Source: Enterobacter ludwigii
GTDB taxonomy: Bacteria > Pseudomonadota > Gammaproteobacteria > Enterobacterales > Enterobacteriaceae
Assembly (NCBI GenBank): GCA_900068845.1
Contig: CEFQ01000007.1
Span: 1-55,657, forward strand
DNA length: 55,657 bases
Direction: 5' to 3'
Each line of letters starts with the position of its first letter. Within the stretch, counting starts at the first letter, position 1. Both the position numbers and the translations under genes were made by a program. The notes under the pieces are model-generated. The model searched no databases. It saw only the letters and a program-made list of their open reading frames with translations, and was not told the DNA's origin. Shown here in pieces: positions 12,240 to 25,292 of this stretch.

Positions 12240-13079
12240 TCAAACCGGCTTATCACCAAGAACAGTCGCACGATGCATCACCCGCCGCGCTGGATAATAA
12301 TCCGCATTCGCATAGTGTTGCGTCACGCGATTATCCCAGATCGCCACATCATTCTCCTGCCAGCGCCAGCGCACCTGGAACTCCGGTTTAGCACTATGCC
12401 AAAACAGGAAGTTTAGAATCGCATCGCTCTCTTTTTCGCTCAGGCCCAGCAAACGCGTGGTGAAACCTTCATTCACAAACAAGGCTTTACGTCCGCTGAC
12501 GGGATGGGTGCGAATCACCGGATGCTGCACTGGCGGATTTTTTGCCACCGCCTGCTGCCAGCGCTGATGCTCTTCCTCGGTTTTACGGTATTTGTACTCC
12601 TGGAACGACTTCCTGAAGTCATGCTCCGCCTGCAATCCACTTAGCAGCTGCTTGAACGGCTCTGAAAGCGCTTCGTATGCCGCAATGCCGGTTGACCATA
12701 AGGTGTCGCCGCCGCTCGCCGGCAGCAGCTTCGACGCCAAAATAGCAATCGCTGGCGGCGTTTCTATAAAGGTAACGTCGGTGTGCCAGTTATCGTTGTC
12801 CGGCGGATTGTCCTGATGGGTATCCAACACAATGATCTCGTCCACACCTGCTGCATGCGGATAGACCGGATGGATATGCAGATCGCCAAAGCGAATCGCC
12901 AGCGCGCGCTGCTGTTCCGGGGTAATCACCTGATTGCGCAGGAACAGCACCTGATGACGCAGCAGGCCATGATAAAGCTGTTCAAACTGTGCATCGCTCA
13001 ACGGGCGGCTGAGATCCACATCGCTGACCTGCGCCCCGATATTCGGGCCCAGAGCGGTAAAAGAAAGTCGTTCGTTCAT
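12240..13079 (-). CDS. tauD: Taurine dioxygenase TauD
   Basis: TauD is a cytoplasmic Fe(II)/2-oxoglutarate-dependent dioxygenase that converts taurine to sulfite and aminoacetaldehyde, giving sulfur during sulfate starvation. The product is 279 aa. The iron ligands are His99 and Asp101 in NWHTDVTF, with the distal His near residue 269 (VMHRATV) beside the 2-oxoglutarate-binding Arg. The start overlaps the tauC stop by 4 nt (ATGA). It is the last gene of tauABCD. Confidence 0.96.
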   Translation of the reverse strand: MNERLSFTALGPNIGAQVSDVDLSRPLSDAQFEQLYHGLLRHQVLFLRNQVITPEQQRALAIRFGDLHIHPVYPHAAGVDEIIVLDTHQDNPPDNDNWHTDVTFIETPPAIAILASKLLPASGGDTLWSTGIAAYEALSEPFKQLLSGLQAEHDFRKSFQEYKYRKTEEEHQRWQQAVAKNPPVQHPVIRTHPVSGRKALFVNEGFTTRLLGLSEKESDAILNFLFWHSAKPEFQVRWRWQENDVAIWDNRVTQHYANADYYPARRVMHRATVLGDKPV

Positions 13080-13903
13080 TGCTGTTCTCCATTCCAGGGC
13101 GTCAGTCGGCGCTGCAAGGCGCGCAGACTCAGTTCTAAGCCAAAGGCAATCAGGGCAATCACGGCGATCCCGGCCAGCACCACGTCGGTGGCGAGAAACT
13201 CACCGGCCGACTGCACCATAAAGCCCAGTCCACGCGTGGCGGCAATCAGCTCGGCTGCCACCAGCGTTGACCAACCTACGCCGAGACCGATGCGCAAACC
13301 GGTGAGGATTTCAGGCAGCGCGCCAGGCAAAATGACAAAGCGCAGCAACTGCCAGCGCGATGCGCCAAGAGCCTGCGCGGCACGAATCCGCACCTGCTGC
13401 GCATTCTTTACGCCGGCCAGCGTCGATAAGGTCACCGGGGCGAAAATCGCCAGATAAATCAGTAAAATTTTCGAGGTTTCGCCGATGCCGAACCAAATCA
13501 CCATTAGCGGCAAATAGGCCAGCGGCGGCACTGGGCGATAAAGTTCGATCAGCGGATCAAGCAAGCCGCGAATCGCCGGGCTCAGGCCCATGGCGATGCC
13601 CACCGGAATGCCAATCAGCGCGGCAAAGAACAGCGCCACCAGCATGCGCGCCAGGCTGGCACCTAAATGCTGCCAAAGCGTAGCGTCCATAAAGCCTTGC
13701 GGGCTGGCGATCAATATCAGCTTCTGCAGCACCACTTGCGGCGGCGGTAAAAACAGTGGGGCAACTAAGCCCAGCGCCGTTATGCCCCACCACAGCAGCA
13801 GCAACAGGCCTACGCTCAGCAAGCTGAGTGAGAACTGGCGGGAGAACGGCCAGCGCAGTCCACCACGACGCGACTGGGTTTTCTCATCAAGCAACGCACT
13901 CAT
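13076..13903 (-). CDS. tauC: Taurine ABC transporter permease TauC
   Basis: TauC is the inner-membrane permease of the taurine importer, a BPD-type permease with about six membrane segments. The product is 275 aa. The cytoplasmic coupling motif is visible as [32 protein letters not shown]. It overlaps tauB by 4 nt upstream and tauD by 4 nt downstream, so the operon is tightly coupled. Confidence 0.95.
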   Translation of the reverse strand: MSALLDEKTQSRRGGLRWPFSRQFSLSLLSVGLLLLLWWGITALGLVAPLFLPPPQVVLQKLILIASPQGFMDATLWQHLGASLARMLVALFFAALIGIPVGIAMGLSPAIRGLLDPLIELYRPVPPLAYLPLMVIWFGIGETSKILLIYLAIFAPVTLSTLAGVKNAQQVRIRAAQALGASRWQLLRFVILPGALPEILTGLRIGLGVGWSTLVAAELIAATRGLGFMVQSAGEFLATDVVLAGIAVIALIAFGLELSLRALQRRLTPWNGEQQ

Positions 13904-14667
13904 ATAAATGCCTCACGCTGGGAAAACACTTGATTCAGTACATATTCACGACGCTCGATAAACGCCGGATCGGATTTGATGCTGCGGCATGGTTCCCCGG
14001 CCGCAAAGCGCTGACCGAAATCAAGTTTCAGACGCTCCACGACGCGGCCCGGTCCCGGTGACAGCAGCACCAGTTCGCTGGCGAGGAACACCGCTTCTTC
14101 GATGTCATGGGTGATCAGCAGAATCTGTTTGCCCGTCTCTCGCCACAGCGTCAGCAGTAAGGTTTGCATCTGTTCACGGGTAAAGGCGTCCAGCGCACCA
14201 AACGGCTCATCTAACAACAGCAACTGCGGATCAGCCGCCAGCGCACGCGCAATCCCCACGCGCTGACGTTGCCCCCCAGAGAGCTGCCAGATAAAACGCT
14301 GCTCTGCACCTTCAAGTCCCACTTTGCGGATTAAACGGCGCGCAATGGTATGACGCTCCACCTTCGCCATCCCCGCCAGTTGCAAACCGAACGACACGTT
14401 ATCAATCACGTTGCGCCATGGCAGCAATCCTTCATTTTGAAACACCACGCCGCGCTCGGCGCCAGGCCCTTTCACCACTTTGCCATCCAGCGTAATGCTG
14501 CCAGATTCCAGCGGCAGAAAGCCGGCGATCAGGTTGAGCAGCGTGGTTTTTCCGCAGCCGGAGGGGCCTAACACCACCAGCAGATCTCGGCTGCCCAACT
14601 GCAGGCTGATGTCCTGCAGCGCGGGTTGTCCGGCATAACGCGCATTGAGATGGGTGATGTTGAGCAT
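13900..14667 (-). CDS. tauB: Taurine ABC transporter ATP-binding protein TauB
   Basis: TauB is the cytoplasmic ATPase of the TauABC importer. The product is 255 aa, with Walker [13 protein letters not shown] near residue 34, signature [15 protein letters not shown], Walker [13 protein letters not shown] and the H-loop ITHDIEEA. This is the nitrate/sulfonate/taurine (NrtD/SsuB/TauB) subfamily. It is separated from tauA by 11 nt and has GGAGGT upstream. Confidence 0.95.
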   Translation of the reverse strand: MLNITHLNARYAGQPALQDISLQLGSRDLLVVLGPSGCGKTTLLNLIAGFLPLESGSITLDGKVVKGPGAERGVVFQNEGLLPWRNVIDNVSFGLQLAGMAKVERHTIARRLIRKVGLEGAEQRFIWQLSGGQRQRVGIARALAADPQLLLLDEPFGALDAFTREQMQTLLLTLWRETGKQILLITHDIEEAVFLASELVLLSPGPGRVVERLKLDFGQRFAAGEPCRSIKSDPAFIERREYVLNQVFSQREAFI

Positions 14668-14678
14668 AGGACCTCCGG

Positions 14679-15656
14679 TTATTTTGCTAAGGGCGCAACG
14701 AATCGCGTCGTGACGAAGCTGCTGTAATCGTTGTCCGCCGCAGGCACTTTGCCCTGCTCTTTCAGGAAGTTGGCGGTATCCACAATAGCCTTGTTTACCG
14801 GCTTGCCGAGCTGCTCAACCTGCTGTTGCGCGGTCAGATACGTGTTGCCTTTCACCAGCACCGGTACATCCGCTTCCGGTACACCGCTCAGACGCGCCAG
14901 CTTGCTCAGGTTGTCTGACTGCTTCAGCCATTGTTCCGGATTGGCAATGTAAGCTTGCTGCGCTTCAACGGCGCTTCGGGCAAAGGCGGTGACGATGTCT
15001 GGATGCTGCTGCGCGAAGTCCTTACGCACCACCCACACATCCAGCGTTGGCGCGCCCCACTTGCCGACCTGCGAAGAATCCGTCAGCACGTTGCCATCTT
15101 TCTCCAGCTCATTCACTGCCGGAGACCAGACGTAAGCACCGTCAATGTCACCGCGTTTCCAGGCGGCAATAATCGCTGGCGGCTGCAGGTTGACTAACGT
15201 GACTTGTGAAGGCTTGATGCCCCAATGCTTGAGCGCGGCGAGGAAGCTGTAATGCGTCGTCGAGATGAACGGTACGGCGATGCGCTTACCAATCAGGTCT
15301 TTAGGATCTTTGATGGTTTTCTTCACCACCAGCGCTTCGGAGTTACCGAGCTGTGAGGCCAGCAGGAAAGCTTCAATTGGCAGCTTTTGCGTGGCGGCGA
15401 CCGCCAGCGGGCTTGAACCGATATTGCCAATCTGTACGTCGCCCGATGCCAGTGCGCGCAACACGCTGGCACCGCTATCAAATTTGCGCCAATCGACGGT
15501 GGCATCGCTCTCTTTGGCGAAAGTATTATCCGCCTGCGCCACTTTGGCCGGTTCAGCCGACGTCTGGTATGCCACGGTAACGTTGACCGCTTGCGCCTGG
15601 AACGCCATCAGGGCCAGAGCCGCCGCGACCGCCGTTATTGTTTTTTTCATCGCCAT
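14679..15656 (-). CDS. tauA: Taurine-binding periplasmic protein TauA
   Basis: TauA is the periplasmic solute-binding protein of the taurine importer. It has a Sec signal peptide ([20 protein letters not shown], cleavage near AQA-VNV) and a type II periplasmic binding fold. Four closely spaced ATGs exist at 15662, 15659, 15656 and 15650. I chose 15656 because it lies about 9 nt after GGGG of GGGGTGA; the longest start has essentially no spacer. Upstream at 15707-15734 there is an A/T-rich stretch (complement contains TAATTCCTTTATGAAATTA) resembling CysB/Cbl-type sulfur-starvation sites, but I would not call it firmly. Confidence 0.94.
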   Translation of the reverse strand: MAMKKTITAVAAALALMAFQAQAVNVTVAYQTSAEPAKVAQADNTFAKESDATVDWRKFDSGASVLRALASGDVQIGNIGSSPLAVAATQKLPIEAFLLASQLGNSEALVVKKTIKDPKDLIGKRIAVPFISTTHYSFLAALKHWGIKPSQVTLVNLQPPAIIAAWKRGDIDGAYVWSPAVNELEKDGNVLTDSSQVGKWGAPTLDVWVVRKDFAQQHPDIVTAFARSAVEAQQAYIANPEQWLKQSDNLSKLARLSGVPEADVPVLVKGNTYLTAQQQVEQLGKPVNKAIVDTANFLKEQGKVPAADNDYSSFVTTRFVAPLAK

Positions 15657-15892
15657 CATCATTCACCCCAATGTGTTTTTGTCTGGGCAGTTTCTCCAGC
15701 GACAGTAATTTCATAAAGGAATTAAAAATTATCCCTAATGCCGATCTGTTCTTAGATCAACATCGGGCAAGGCTATGCAAAAAACACAAATGGAAAGAAG
15801 GCAGAAATCGATAAATATGTCACGCGCTCACATTACGTCTGTGATATTGATAGACTTCTCATTTTTCACCTTTCACTTGCGGTCCTAAATAC

Positions 15893-16873
15893 ATGTCGAT
15901 TGAAAAAGTCGCGCACCTGGCTGGGGTGTCAAAAGCCACTGTTTCACGGGTTTTGAACCAAAATCCCGGCGTGCGCCCGGATACGCGTGCCAAAGTGCTG
16001 GCAGCCATCGACATCTGCGACTATCAGCCCAATTTGCTGGCGCGCCAGTTGCGCACCGCGCAAAGCCATATGTTGTTAGTGTTGATCCCCGACATTACCA
16101 ATCCCTTCTGCTCGCGTGTGGTTCAAGGCATTGAGGCGGAAGCGGAAGCGCAGGGTTACCACATTCTGTTGTGCAACTCAGGATCACAGCTGCGACGCGA
16201 AGCGGCCTATATTGCGCTGCTCACCGGCAAGGTGGTGGATGGCGTGATCACCATGGACGCGGCCGGCTGTTTGCAGGAGCTGAAAGCGCTGATTGGCGAT
16301 GCGCCTTGGGTGCAGTGCGCGGAATACGATCCATCGATCGAAGCGTCCAGCGTGACGATTGATAATAAAGAAGCGGCCTTCGAGACCGTGCGTTATCTGG
16401 CGGGGAAAGGCCGCCGCCGTATTGCACTCGTGAACTGCGATATGCGCTATCTCTACTCTCATCAGCGTGAAGAAGGTTATCGCGCGGCGCTGGAGCAGTT
16501 GGATCTTACGTGGGGAGGCGTGGCCTACGCCGAGAATATCACCTGCGAAGCGGGCAGCGCGGCATTGCGTGAACTGCTGTCGCAGCCGGAACGTCCTGAT
16601 GCCGTGTTTGCGGTCTCTGATGTATTGGCTGTCGGCGTCATCCACGCAGCGTTGGAAGCGGGGTTGCGCGTACCAGAGGATTTAGCGGTGGTGGGGTTTG
16701 ATGGTATCAACTTTACCAGCAGCCTGAATCCGCCGCTGACGACCATTGAGCAGCCAATGAATCACATGGGGGCACGCAGCGTGCAATTGCTGCTGCAGCG
16801 CATCCGGCAGCCGAACTCACCGGTGGTGCAGGAAGTGTTGCCGTGGAAGCGCGTAGAACGCGCTTCCAGTTAA
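15893..16873 (+). CDS. LacI-family transcriptional regulator
   Basis: This is a cytoplasmic DNA-binding repressor of 326 aa. The N-terminal HTH is IEKVAHLAGVSKATVSRVLN (residues 3-22), followed by the hinge helix PNLLARQLRTAQS and a periplasmic-binding-protein-like effector domain (MLLVLIPDITNPFCSRVVQG; EDLAVVGFDGINFTSSLNPPLTTI). It looks closest to the CytR/PurR-like branch, but effector and target are not known. It is divergent from tauA over 230 bp and convergent with the LysE-type gene (1 nt between stops). It may control tau, the exporter or a distant sugar or nucleoside operon. No strong ribosome-binding site precedes the ATG. Confidence 0.85.
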   Translation: MSIEKVAHLAGVSKATVSRVLNQNPGVRPDTRAKVLAAIDICDYQPNLLARQLRTAQSHMLLVLIPDITNPFCSRVVQGIEAEAEAQGYHILLCNSGSQLRREAAYIALLTGKVVDGVITMDAAGCLQELKALIGDAPWVQCAEYDPSIEASSVTIDNKEAAFETVRYLAGKGRRRIALVNCDMRYLYSHQREEGYRAALEQLDLTWGGVAYAENITCEAGSAALRELLSQPERPDAVFAVSDVLAVGVIHAALEAGLRVPEDLAVVGFDGINFTSSLNPPLTTIEQPMNHMGARSVQLLLQRIRQPNSPVVQEVLPWKRVERASS

Positions 16874-16874
16874 C

Positions 16875-17477
16875 TCAACGCCAAATCAGCAACACGCACG
16901 CGGCAGTGAGTAAACCCATCGCCAGATTGAAGATTTTCCACGCGCGTGGGCTGCGCAGCAGACGTCCAATCAGCGAGCCAAAGCCCATCCAAATCACGCC
17001 AGAGACCACGTTCACCAACGCCATGCCGATGCTGATCGCCACCACCGAATGCAGATATTCGCTGCCTGCCAGGCTAAAGCTCGCCACCGCACCCAGCGCC
17101 ATCAGCCAGGCTTTCGGGTTGATCAGCTGCAGCAAACCGCCTTGCCAGAACGGCATTTGCTTCACCGTAACCTCATCGGTTTCCAGCTTTTCATACTCGG
17201 CGGTGGCGATTTTCCACGCCAGCCACAGCAGATAAAGGCTACCGGCAATTTTCAGGATCAGATGCAGTGAAGGATAAAGCAGGATAAGACCGCCAATGCC
17301 AAATGCCACCATCAGCAACATGACTTGCATGCCGATCATGATACCAATGAGCAGCGGAAGGGTGCGCAGGAAGCCAAAATTAGCACCCGAGGCCGTAAGT
17401 AACATATTATTGGGCCCGGGCGTGATGGCCGCGACCCAGAGAAAACCTAACATTGATAAAAAAAGACTCAGTTCCAT
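16875..17477 (-). CDS. LysE/RhtB-family amino acid exporter
   Basis: This is a small inner-membrane exporter of 200 aa with about six predicted membrane segments. The family motif lies at the N-terminus (ITPGPNNMLLTASGANFG), and PFWQGGLLQLINPKAW is the second conserved loop. The substrate cannot be read from sequence; relatives export amino acids or cysteine pathway metabolites. The ATG at 17477 is preceded by GAGGAG, and upstream in-frame codons would run into the yheT promoter region. Together with the tau genes and LacI regulator it forms the accessory block between yheS and yheT. Confidence 0.87.
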   Translation of the reverse strand: MELSLFLSMLGFLWVAAITPGPNNMLLTASGANFGFLRTLPLLIGIMIGMQVMLLMVAFGIGGLILLYPSLHLILKIAGSLYLLWLAWKIATAEYEKLETDEVTVKQMPFWQGGLLQLINPKAWLMALGAVASFSLAGSEYLHSVVAISIGMALVNVVSGVIWMGFGSLIGRLLRSPRAWKIFNLAMGLLTAACVLLIWR

Positions 17478-17537
17478 GTATATTCGGGTGCTCCTCACCC
17501 AGTAAAGCGAACAACCCATCGAAGCTATCAGCGACTT

Positions 17538-18554
17538 ATGCATCAGACAAGCCTTTACCCAAGCTATTTTGATCGCCCCAGCGGCGAGCGCTTTAAACCA
17601 CTGCGCGGATTCACTAACGCGCATCTGCAAACGCTGCTGCCGCGCATTCTACGTCGCCGCGTTACCTTACGTCCGCACTGGCAGCGTCTTGACCTGCCGG
17701 ACGGCGATTTTGTTGATTTAGCGTGGAGTGAAGACCCGGCGCAGGCGCGTCATAAGCCGCGCATGGTGATGTTTCACGGTCTGGAAGGCAGCTTTCGCAG
17801 TCCCTACGCGCACGGCCTGATGCAGGCGTGTCAAGCGCGTGGCTGGCTGGCGGTGGTAATGCACTTCCGCGGCTGCAGCGGCGAACCGAACCGCTTAAAG
17901 CGCATCTATCACTCCGGTGAAACCGAAGACGCAACCTACTTTCTTAACTGGCTGCAGCGCGAATGGGGCACCGTGCCAACCGCCGCCGTCGGCGTATCCC
18001 TGGGCGGCAACATGCTCGCTTGCCTGCTGGGTCAGCAAGGTCACGATGTACCGATTGATGCGGCCATTGCCATCTCGGCGCCGCTGGCGCTCGAGCCATG
18101 CAGCACCAAACTGGATGTCGGCTTCTCGCGTTTCTATCAGCACTATTTGCTGACGCGGCTGAAGAAAAACGCCACGCGTAAATTACACGCCTGGCCCGGC
18201 ACGTTGCCGGTCGATCTCGCCCAACTGCGCGCTTTTCGCCGCTTACGCGAATTCGATGATGCGATAACCGCACGTGCGCACGGTTTTATTGACGCCAACG
18301 ACTATTATCAACGTGCCAGCGCGATGCCGCTGCTGACCGGCGTGCGTAAACCGCTGCTGATTATTCATGCGCAAGACGATCCCTTTATGACCGATGCGGT
18401 TATTCCGCAACCTGACCAGCTTTCAGCATCGATTCAGTATCAACTGACGCAGCAAGGCGGCCACGTTGGCTTTGTCGGCGGCACTTTGCTTAAACCGAAA
18501 ATGTGGCTGGAACAGCGCGTACCCGATTGGCTCTCAACGTATCTGGATGTGTAA
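17538..18554 (+). CDS. yheT: Alpha/beta hydrolase YheT
   Basis: The product is a predicted cytoplasmic esterase of the AB-hydrolase 4 / EMBL-type family, 338 aa (340 in E. coli). The nucleophile elbow is [10 protein letters not shown] with Ser, preceded by HGLEGS (oxyanion region) and the conserved FRGCSGEPN motif. The acid lies in IIHAQDDPF and the catalytic His in GGHVGFVGG. The natural substrate is unknown. It overlaps nothing and is followed 2 nt later by yheU. Confidence 0.94.
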   Translation: MHQTSLYPSYFDRPSGERFKPLRGFTNAHLQTLLPRILRRRVTLRPHWQRLDLPDGDFVDLAWSEDPAQARHKPRMVMFHGLEGSFRSPYAHGLMQACQARGWLAVVMHFRGCSGEPNRLKRIYHSGETEDATYFLNWLQREWGTVPTAAVGVSLGGNMLACLLGQQGHDVPIDAAIAISAPLALEPCSTKLDVGFSRFYQHYLLTRLKKNATRKLHAWPGTLPVDLAQLRAFRRLREFDDAITARAHGFIDANDYYQRASAMPLLTGVRKPLLIIHAQDDPFMTDAVIPQPDQLSASIQYQLTQQGGHVGFVGGTLLKPKMWLEQRVPDWLSTYLDV

Positions 18555-18556
18555 TT

Positions 18557-18775
18557 GTGATTATTCCCTGGCAAGAACTCGAAGCGGACACGCTGGAAAA
18601 CCTGATTGAAACCTTTGTGTTACGCGAAGGTACTGATTATGGCGAGCAGGAACGTAGTTTAGTGCAAAAAGTTGCCGACGTGCGCCGCCAGCTGGAGCGT
18701 GGCGATGTGGTACTGGTGTGGTCGGAACTGCATGAATCCATCAATATCATGCCAAAAGGTGAATTCCGCGGCTGA
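18557..18775 (+). CDS. yheU: YheU family protein
   Basis: The product is a conserved 72-aa cytoplasmic protein of unknown function (UPF0270). It starts with GTG at 18557 (read as [18 protein letters not shown]), matching the E. coli N-terminus; a longer reading from 18503 would overlap yheT by 52 nt and is not supported. GGA lies 9 nt before the GTG. Coupled translation from yheT is likely, since the gap is 2 nt. Confidence 0.92.
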   Translation: MIIPWQELEADTLENLIETFVLREGTDYGEQERSLVQKVADVRRQLERGDVVLVWSELHESINIMPKGEFRG

Positions 18776-18836
18776 TGCACCCCGCGGCAATTCGTGGTAA
18801 CAATGCTCATCGCCGGACCTCACAGGGAGCTCTGTT

Positions 18837-19706
18837 ATGTCAGCCAGGCATCCAATTATTGCCGTTACCGGTTCCAGCGGCGCCGGAACCACTACCACCA
18901 GCCTTGCCTTCCGTAAGATTTTCCAGCAGCTGAATTTGCATGCAGCGGAAGTCGAAGGCGACAGTTTCCATCGCTACACGCGTCCAGAAATGGACATGGC
19001 GATCCGCAAGGCGCGCGATCTGGGTCGCCATATCAGTTACTTCGGCCCGGAAGCCAACGACTTCGGCTTGCTTGAGCAGACGTTCAGGCATTACGGCCAA
19101 ACCGGTTTGGGCGAATCGCGTAAATATTTGCACACTTACGACGAAGCCGTGCCGTGGAATCAGGTGCCGGGCACTTTCACCCCCTGGCAACCGCTGCCGG
19201 AGAACACAGATGTGCTGTTCTATGAAGGCTTGCACGGCGGCGTGGTCACGCAGCAGCAAAATGTCGCAGAGCATGTCGATTTGCTGGTTGGCGTAGTCCC
19301 GATTGTTAATCTTGAGTGGATTCAGAAGCTGGTGCGCGACACGGGCGAGCGCGGTCATTCGCGTGAGGCGGTGATGGATTCGGTGGTGCGTTCAATGGAG
19401 GATTACATCAACTTCATCACGCCACAGTTCTCACGCACCCACATTAACTTCCAGCGTGTGCCAACCGTTGATACGTCCAACCCATTTGCGGCACGCGAAA
19501 TTCCGTCGCTCGACGAAAGTTTCGTAGTGATTCATTTCCGCGGTCTGGAAGGCATCGCGTTCCCCTATCTCCTGTCGATGATTCAGGGATCGTTTATCTC
19601 CCACATCAATACGCTGGTGGTGCCGGGCGGAAAAATGGGACTGGCGATGGAGCTGATTATGCTACCGCTGGTGCAGCGACTCATTGAAGGGAAGCGGATT
19701 GAATAA
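18837..19706 (+). CDS. prkB: Phosphoribulokinase-like protein PrkB
   Basis: The product is a 289-aa P-loop kinase of the phosphoribulokinase/uridine kinase family, annotated PrkB in enterobacteria, where no Calvin cycle exists, so its real substrate is unclear. The P-loop region is TGSSGAGTTTTS; the usual Lys is Thr, which as I recall is also true of the E. coli protein. The conserved EGDSFHRYTRPEMD and FYEGLHGG motifs follow. CACAGGGAG is the ribosome-binding site. A palindromic repeat follows the stop codon. Confidence 0.92.
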   Translation: MSARHPIIAVTGSSGAGTTTTSLAFRKIFQQLNLHAAEVEGDSFHRYTRPEMDMAIRKARDLGRHISYFGPEANDFGLLEQTFRHYGQTGLGESRKYLHTYDEAVPWNQVPGTFTPWQPLPENTDVLFYEGLHGGVVTQQQNVAEHVDLLVGVVPIVNLEWIQKLVRDTGERGHSREAVMDSVVRSMEDYINFITPQFSRTHINFQRVPTVDTSNPFAAREIPSLDESFVVIHFRGLEGIAFPYLLSMIQGSFISHINTLVVPGGKMGLAMELIMLPLVQRLIEGKRIE

Positions 19707-19719
19707 GCGAAGTCATTCC

Positions 19720-19759
19720 GTAGCGGCGCAATTTATTGCGCAATGAATTGCGCCGCTAC
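19720..19759. repeat. 40-bp palindromic repeat, copy 1
   Basis: GTAGCGGCGCAATT and AATTGCGCCGCTAC are perfect 14-bp arms around a 12-bp centre. The same unit recurs at 30193-30250 and 36117-36156. It lies between the convergent genes prkB and yhfA and may act as a bidirectional stem-loop. Confidence 0.85.
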
Positions 19760-19766
19760 AATCGAG

Positions 19767-20171
19767 TTATAGCTCGATCACTTCATAGCTGTGGCTGATT
19801 TCCACGCCTTTGCCCAGCATGATCGCCACCGAGCAATATTTTTCCGCTGACAAATCAACCGCGCGTGAAACCGCCTTGTCGCTTAACGCTTTGCCGCTGA
19901 CGATGAAGTGCAGATTGATGTGGGTAAAAATACGTGGCGCTTCTTCACGACGTTCTGAAGTGAGTTTCACTTCGCAATCGGCGACGTCGCTGCGCCCTTT
20001 TTGCAGGATCGACACCACATCAATAGCGCTACAACCGCCCGCCGCCATCAGCACCATCTCCATTGGACTTGGCGCTTTATCACCGGAATTACCGTCCATT
20101 AATACCTGATGGCCGGATGAGGATTCTCCGAGAAAGGTCAAACCTTCCACCCATTTCACTCGTGCCTGCAT
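19767..20171 (-). CDS. yhfA: OsmC family protein YhfA
   Basis: The product is a 134-aa OsmC/Ohr-fold protein, highly conserved beside crp (MQARVKWVEGLTFLGESSSG; MEMVLMAAGGCSAIDVVSIL with the family cysteine; SAEKYCSVAIML with a second cysteine). OsmC proteins reduce organic peroxides through such a Cys pair, but YhfA's role is not established. The start at 20171 is chosen for AGGAGAAAG upstream and the conserved N-terminus. It is divergent from crp. Confidence 0.95.
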   Translation of the reverse strand: MQARVKWVEGLTFLGESSSGHQVLMDGNSGDKAPSPMEMVLMAAGGCSAIDVVSILQKGRSDVADCEVKLTSERREEAPRIFTHINLHFIVSGKALSDKAVSRAVDLSAEKYCSVAIMLGKGVEISHSYEVIEL

Positions 20172-20475
20172 TATTCTTTCTCCTGAAGAGGCGGTTTTGC
20201 CGCCAGAGTACGCTTTCACCTGACAAACAGCAATCCAGAGTAATCCCCCTTCTGCTGAAGCGAGACAACACAAGACAGCTCGCTAAAGCTGTGCTACAAA
20301 CAGTGCTGAAAATATTTTCGTCATTACAGACGAAGGCGGGAAGAATCAAAAGCGTAGCTTAAGAGTCCACCCGGAATAATTTTTCCTTTACTGGAAACGC
20401 TCGACGATTAAACCGCCTGACAGGGAAAAATGCCCCCTGTATTTTGGGCACGATTACAACAGAGGATAATAGCGA
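20172..20475. other. yhfA-crp divergent regulatory region
   Basis: This 304-bp gap carries the crp promoter and leader. It includes GAAGCGAGACAACACAAGACA and ACAGAGGATAA just before crp, both similar to the E. coli crp leader as I recall it. I could not place a confident -10/-35 pair or a TGTGA-N6-TCACA CRP site here, so the CRP autoregulation known in E. coli is not demonstrated. No gene is visible. Confidence 0.5.
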
Positions 20476-21108
20476 ATGGTTCTCGGCAAACCGCAAACAG
20501 ACCCTACACTCGAATGGTTCCTGTCCCATTGCCATATTCACAAATATCCATCCAAAAGCACGCTCATCCATCAGGGTGAGAAAGCGGAAACGCTGTACTA
20601 CATCGTGAAAGGTTCCGTAGCGGTACTGATTAAAGATGAAGAAGGCAAAGAGATGATTCTCTCCTATCTCAATCAGGGAGATTTTATCGGCGAACTCGGT
20701 CTTTTCGAAGAAGGCCAGGAACGCAGTGCTTGGGTGCGTGCGAAGTCTGCCTGCGAAGTGGCTGAAATTTCATACAAAAAATTCCGTCAGCTGATTCAGG
20801 TAAACCCGGATATTTTAATGCGGCTTTCGTCGCAAATGGCGCGTCGTCTGCAAGTGACATCTGAGAAAGTGGGCAACCTTGCCTTCCTCGATGTGACCGG
20901 ACGTATCGCGCAAACGCTGCTAAATCTGGCCAAACAGCCAGATGCGATGACTCACCCGGACGGGATGCAAATCAAAATCACCCGTCAGGAGATTGGTCAG
21001 ATCGTGGGCTGCTCACGCGAAACCGTGGGTCGTATCCTGAAAATGCTGGAAGATCAGAATCTGATCTCCGCACACGGTAAAACCATCGTCGTTTACGGCA
21101 CCCGCTAA
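20476..21108 (+). CDS. crp: cAMP receptor protein CRP
   Basis: CRP is the global cAMP-responsive transcription factor for catabolite repression. The product is 210 aa and nearly identical to the E. coli protein; I see only two conservative differences from memory (Ser in AKSACEVAE and in LSSQMARR). The cAMP-binding beta roll includes [18 protein letters not shown], and the C-terminal HTH is [20 protein letters not shown]. It is preceded by the ribosome-binding site AGAGGA. Confidence 0.99.
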   Translation: MVLGKPQTDPTLEWFLSHCHIHKYPSKSTLIHQGEKAETLYYIVKGSVAVLIKDEEGKEMILSYLNQGDFIGELGLFEEGQERSAWVRAKSACEVAEISYKKFRQLIQVNPDILMRLSSQMARRLQVTSEKVGNLAFLDVTGRIAQTLLNLAKQPDAMTHPDGMQIKITRQEIGQIVGCSRETVGRILKMLEDQNLISAHGKTIVVYGTR

Positions 21109-21166
21109 TTTCTTCTCACCCACGGCGTGATGGCAACATCGCGCCGTTTCTATTTGCGATGAGCTG

Positions 21167-24531
<3,365 letters not shown>

Positions 24532-24549
24532 CACGAAGGCAAACATAAG

Positions 24550-25125
24550 TTACGCGTTGAGGAAATTAGCCAGCAGCTGATGCCCTTGCTCACTGAGAAT
24601 GCTTTCCGGATGAAACTGCACGCCTTCCAGCGACAAGCGACGATGGCGGAAACCCATGATCTCATCCGGCTGGCCATCGCGCAGGCTCCACGCGGTGACT
24701 TCAAACTCAGCAGGCAGCGAATCGCGCGCCACAATCAATGAATGGTAGCGCGTCACGGTAAGCGGATTGTTCAGACCGCGAAACACACCTTGACTGGTGT
24801 GCTGGATCAGCGAGGTTTTGCCGTGCATCACCTGGCGCGCGCGCACCACCTGCGCACCATAGGCTTGTGCGATCGCCTGATGCCCGAGGCAAACGCCAAG
24901 AATCGGCACGCGTCCGGCGAAATGGCGAATAGCCGCGAGCGAAATGCCGGATTGATCCGGCGTACATGGGCCAGGTGAAATCACCAGATGCGTCAGCGGC
25001 AGCGCGTCAATCTCATCCAACGTAATGGCGTCGTTGCGCACGACGCGCACGTCAGCGCCCAACTCGCAGAAGTATTGGTAGAGATTCCAGGTAAAAGAGT
25101 CGTAGTTATCGATTAGCAGCAGCAT
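24550..25125 (-). CDS. pabA: Aminodeoxychorismate synthase, glutamine amidotransferase subunit
   Basis: PabA supplies ammonia from glutamine to PabB for 4-amino-4-deoxychorismate, the precursor of p-aminobenzoate and folate. The product is 191 aa. The class I amidotransferase triad is visible: Cys in LGVCLGHQA (residue 79) and His/Glu in VQFHPESIL. It is close to TrpG/AnthII, but position beside argD and fic is that of pabA. It may be co-transcribed with argD. Confidence 0.95.
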   Translation of the reverse strand: MLLLIDNYDSFTWNLYQYFCELGADVRVVRNDAITLDEIDALPLTHLVISPGPCTPDQSGISLAAIRHFAGRVPILGVCLGHQAIAQAYGAQVVRARQVMHGKTSLIQHTSQGVFRGLNNPLTVTRYHSLIVARDSLPAEFEVTAWSLRDGQPDEIMGFRHRRLSLEGVQFHPESILSEQGHQLLANFLNA

Positions 25126-25292
25126 AGTCAGTCATAAATGTGAGTCATTGCTGGCGACCGGCGCAAGAAAGGTCGCAAAAAAGCCATGTTAACACCTTCA
25201 AATTGAATACCCGCTAGCTGACAAAAAAGAATCTGATTACTCTCACACTCAGTGCTATATTTTGGAGAGTTGCTCTGTCAGCTAATGCACGT

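Noticed and set aside
18503..18556. Longer N-terminus for yheU starting inside yheT
   Set aside because: The extra residues are not in the family; the GTG at 18557 gives the conserved 72-aa product.
20172..20475. CRP autoregulatory site before crp
   Set aside because: No sequence close to TGTGA-N6-TCACA could be found, so the E. coli arrangement is not claimed here.
25239..25270. ACTCTC ... GAGAGT inverted repeat as toxin-antitoxin operator
   Set aside because: Arms are only 6 bp with a 20-bp spacer, too weak to separate from chance.
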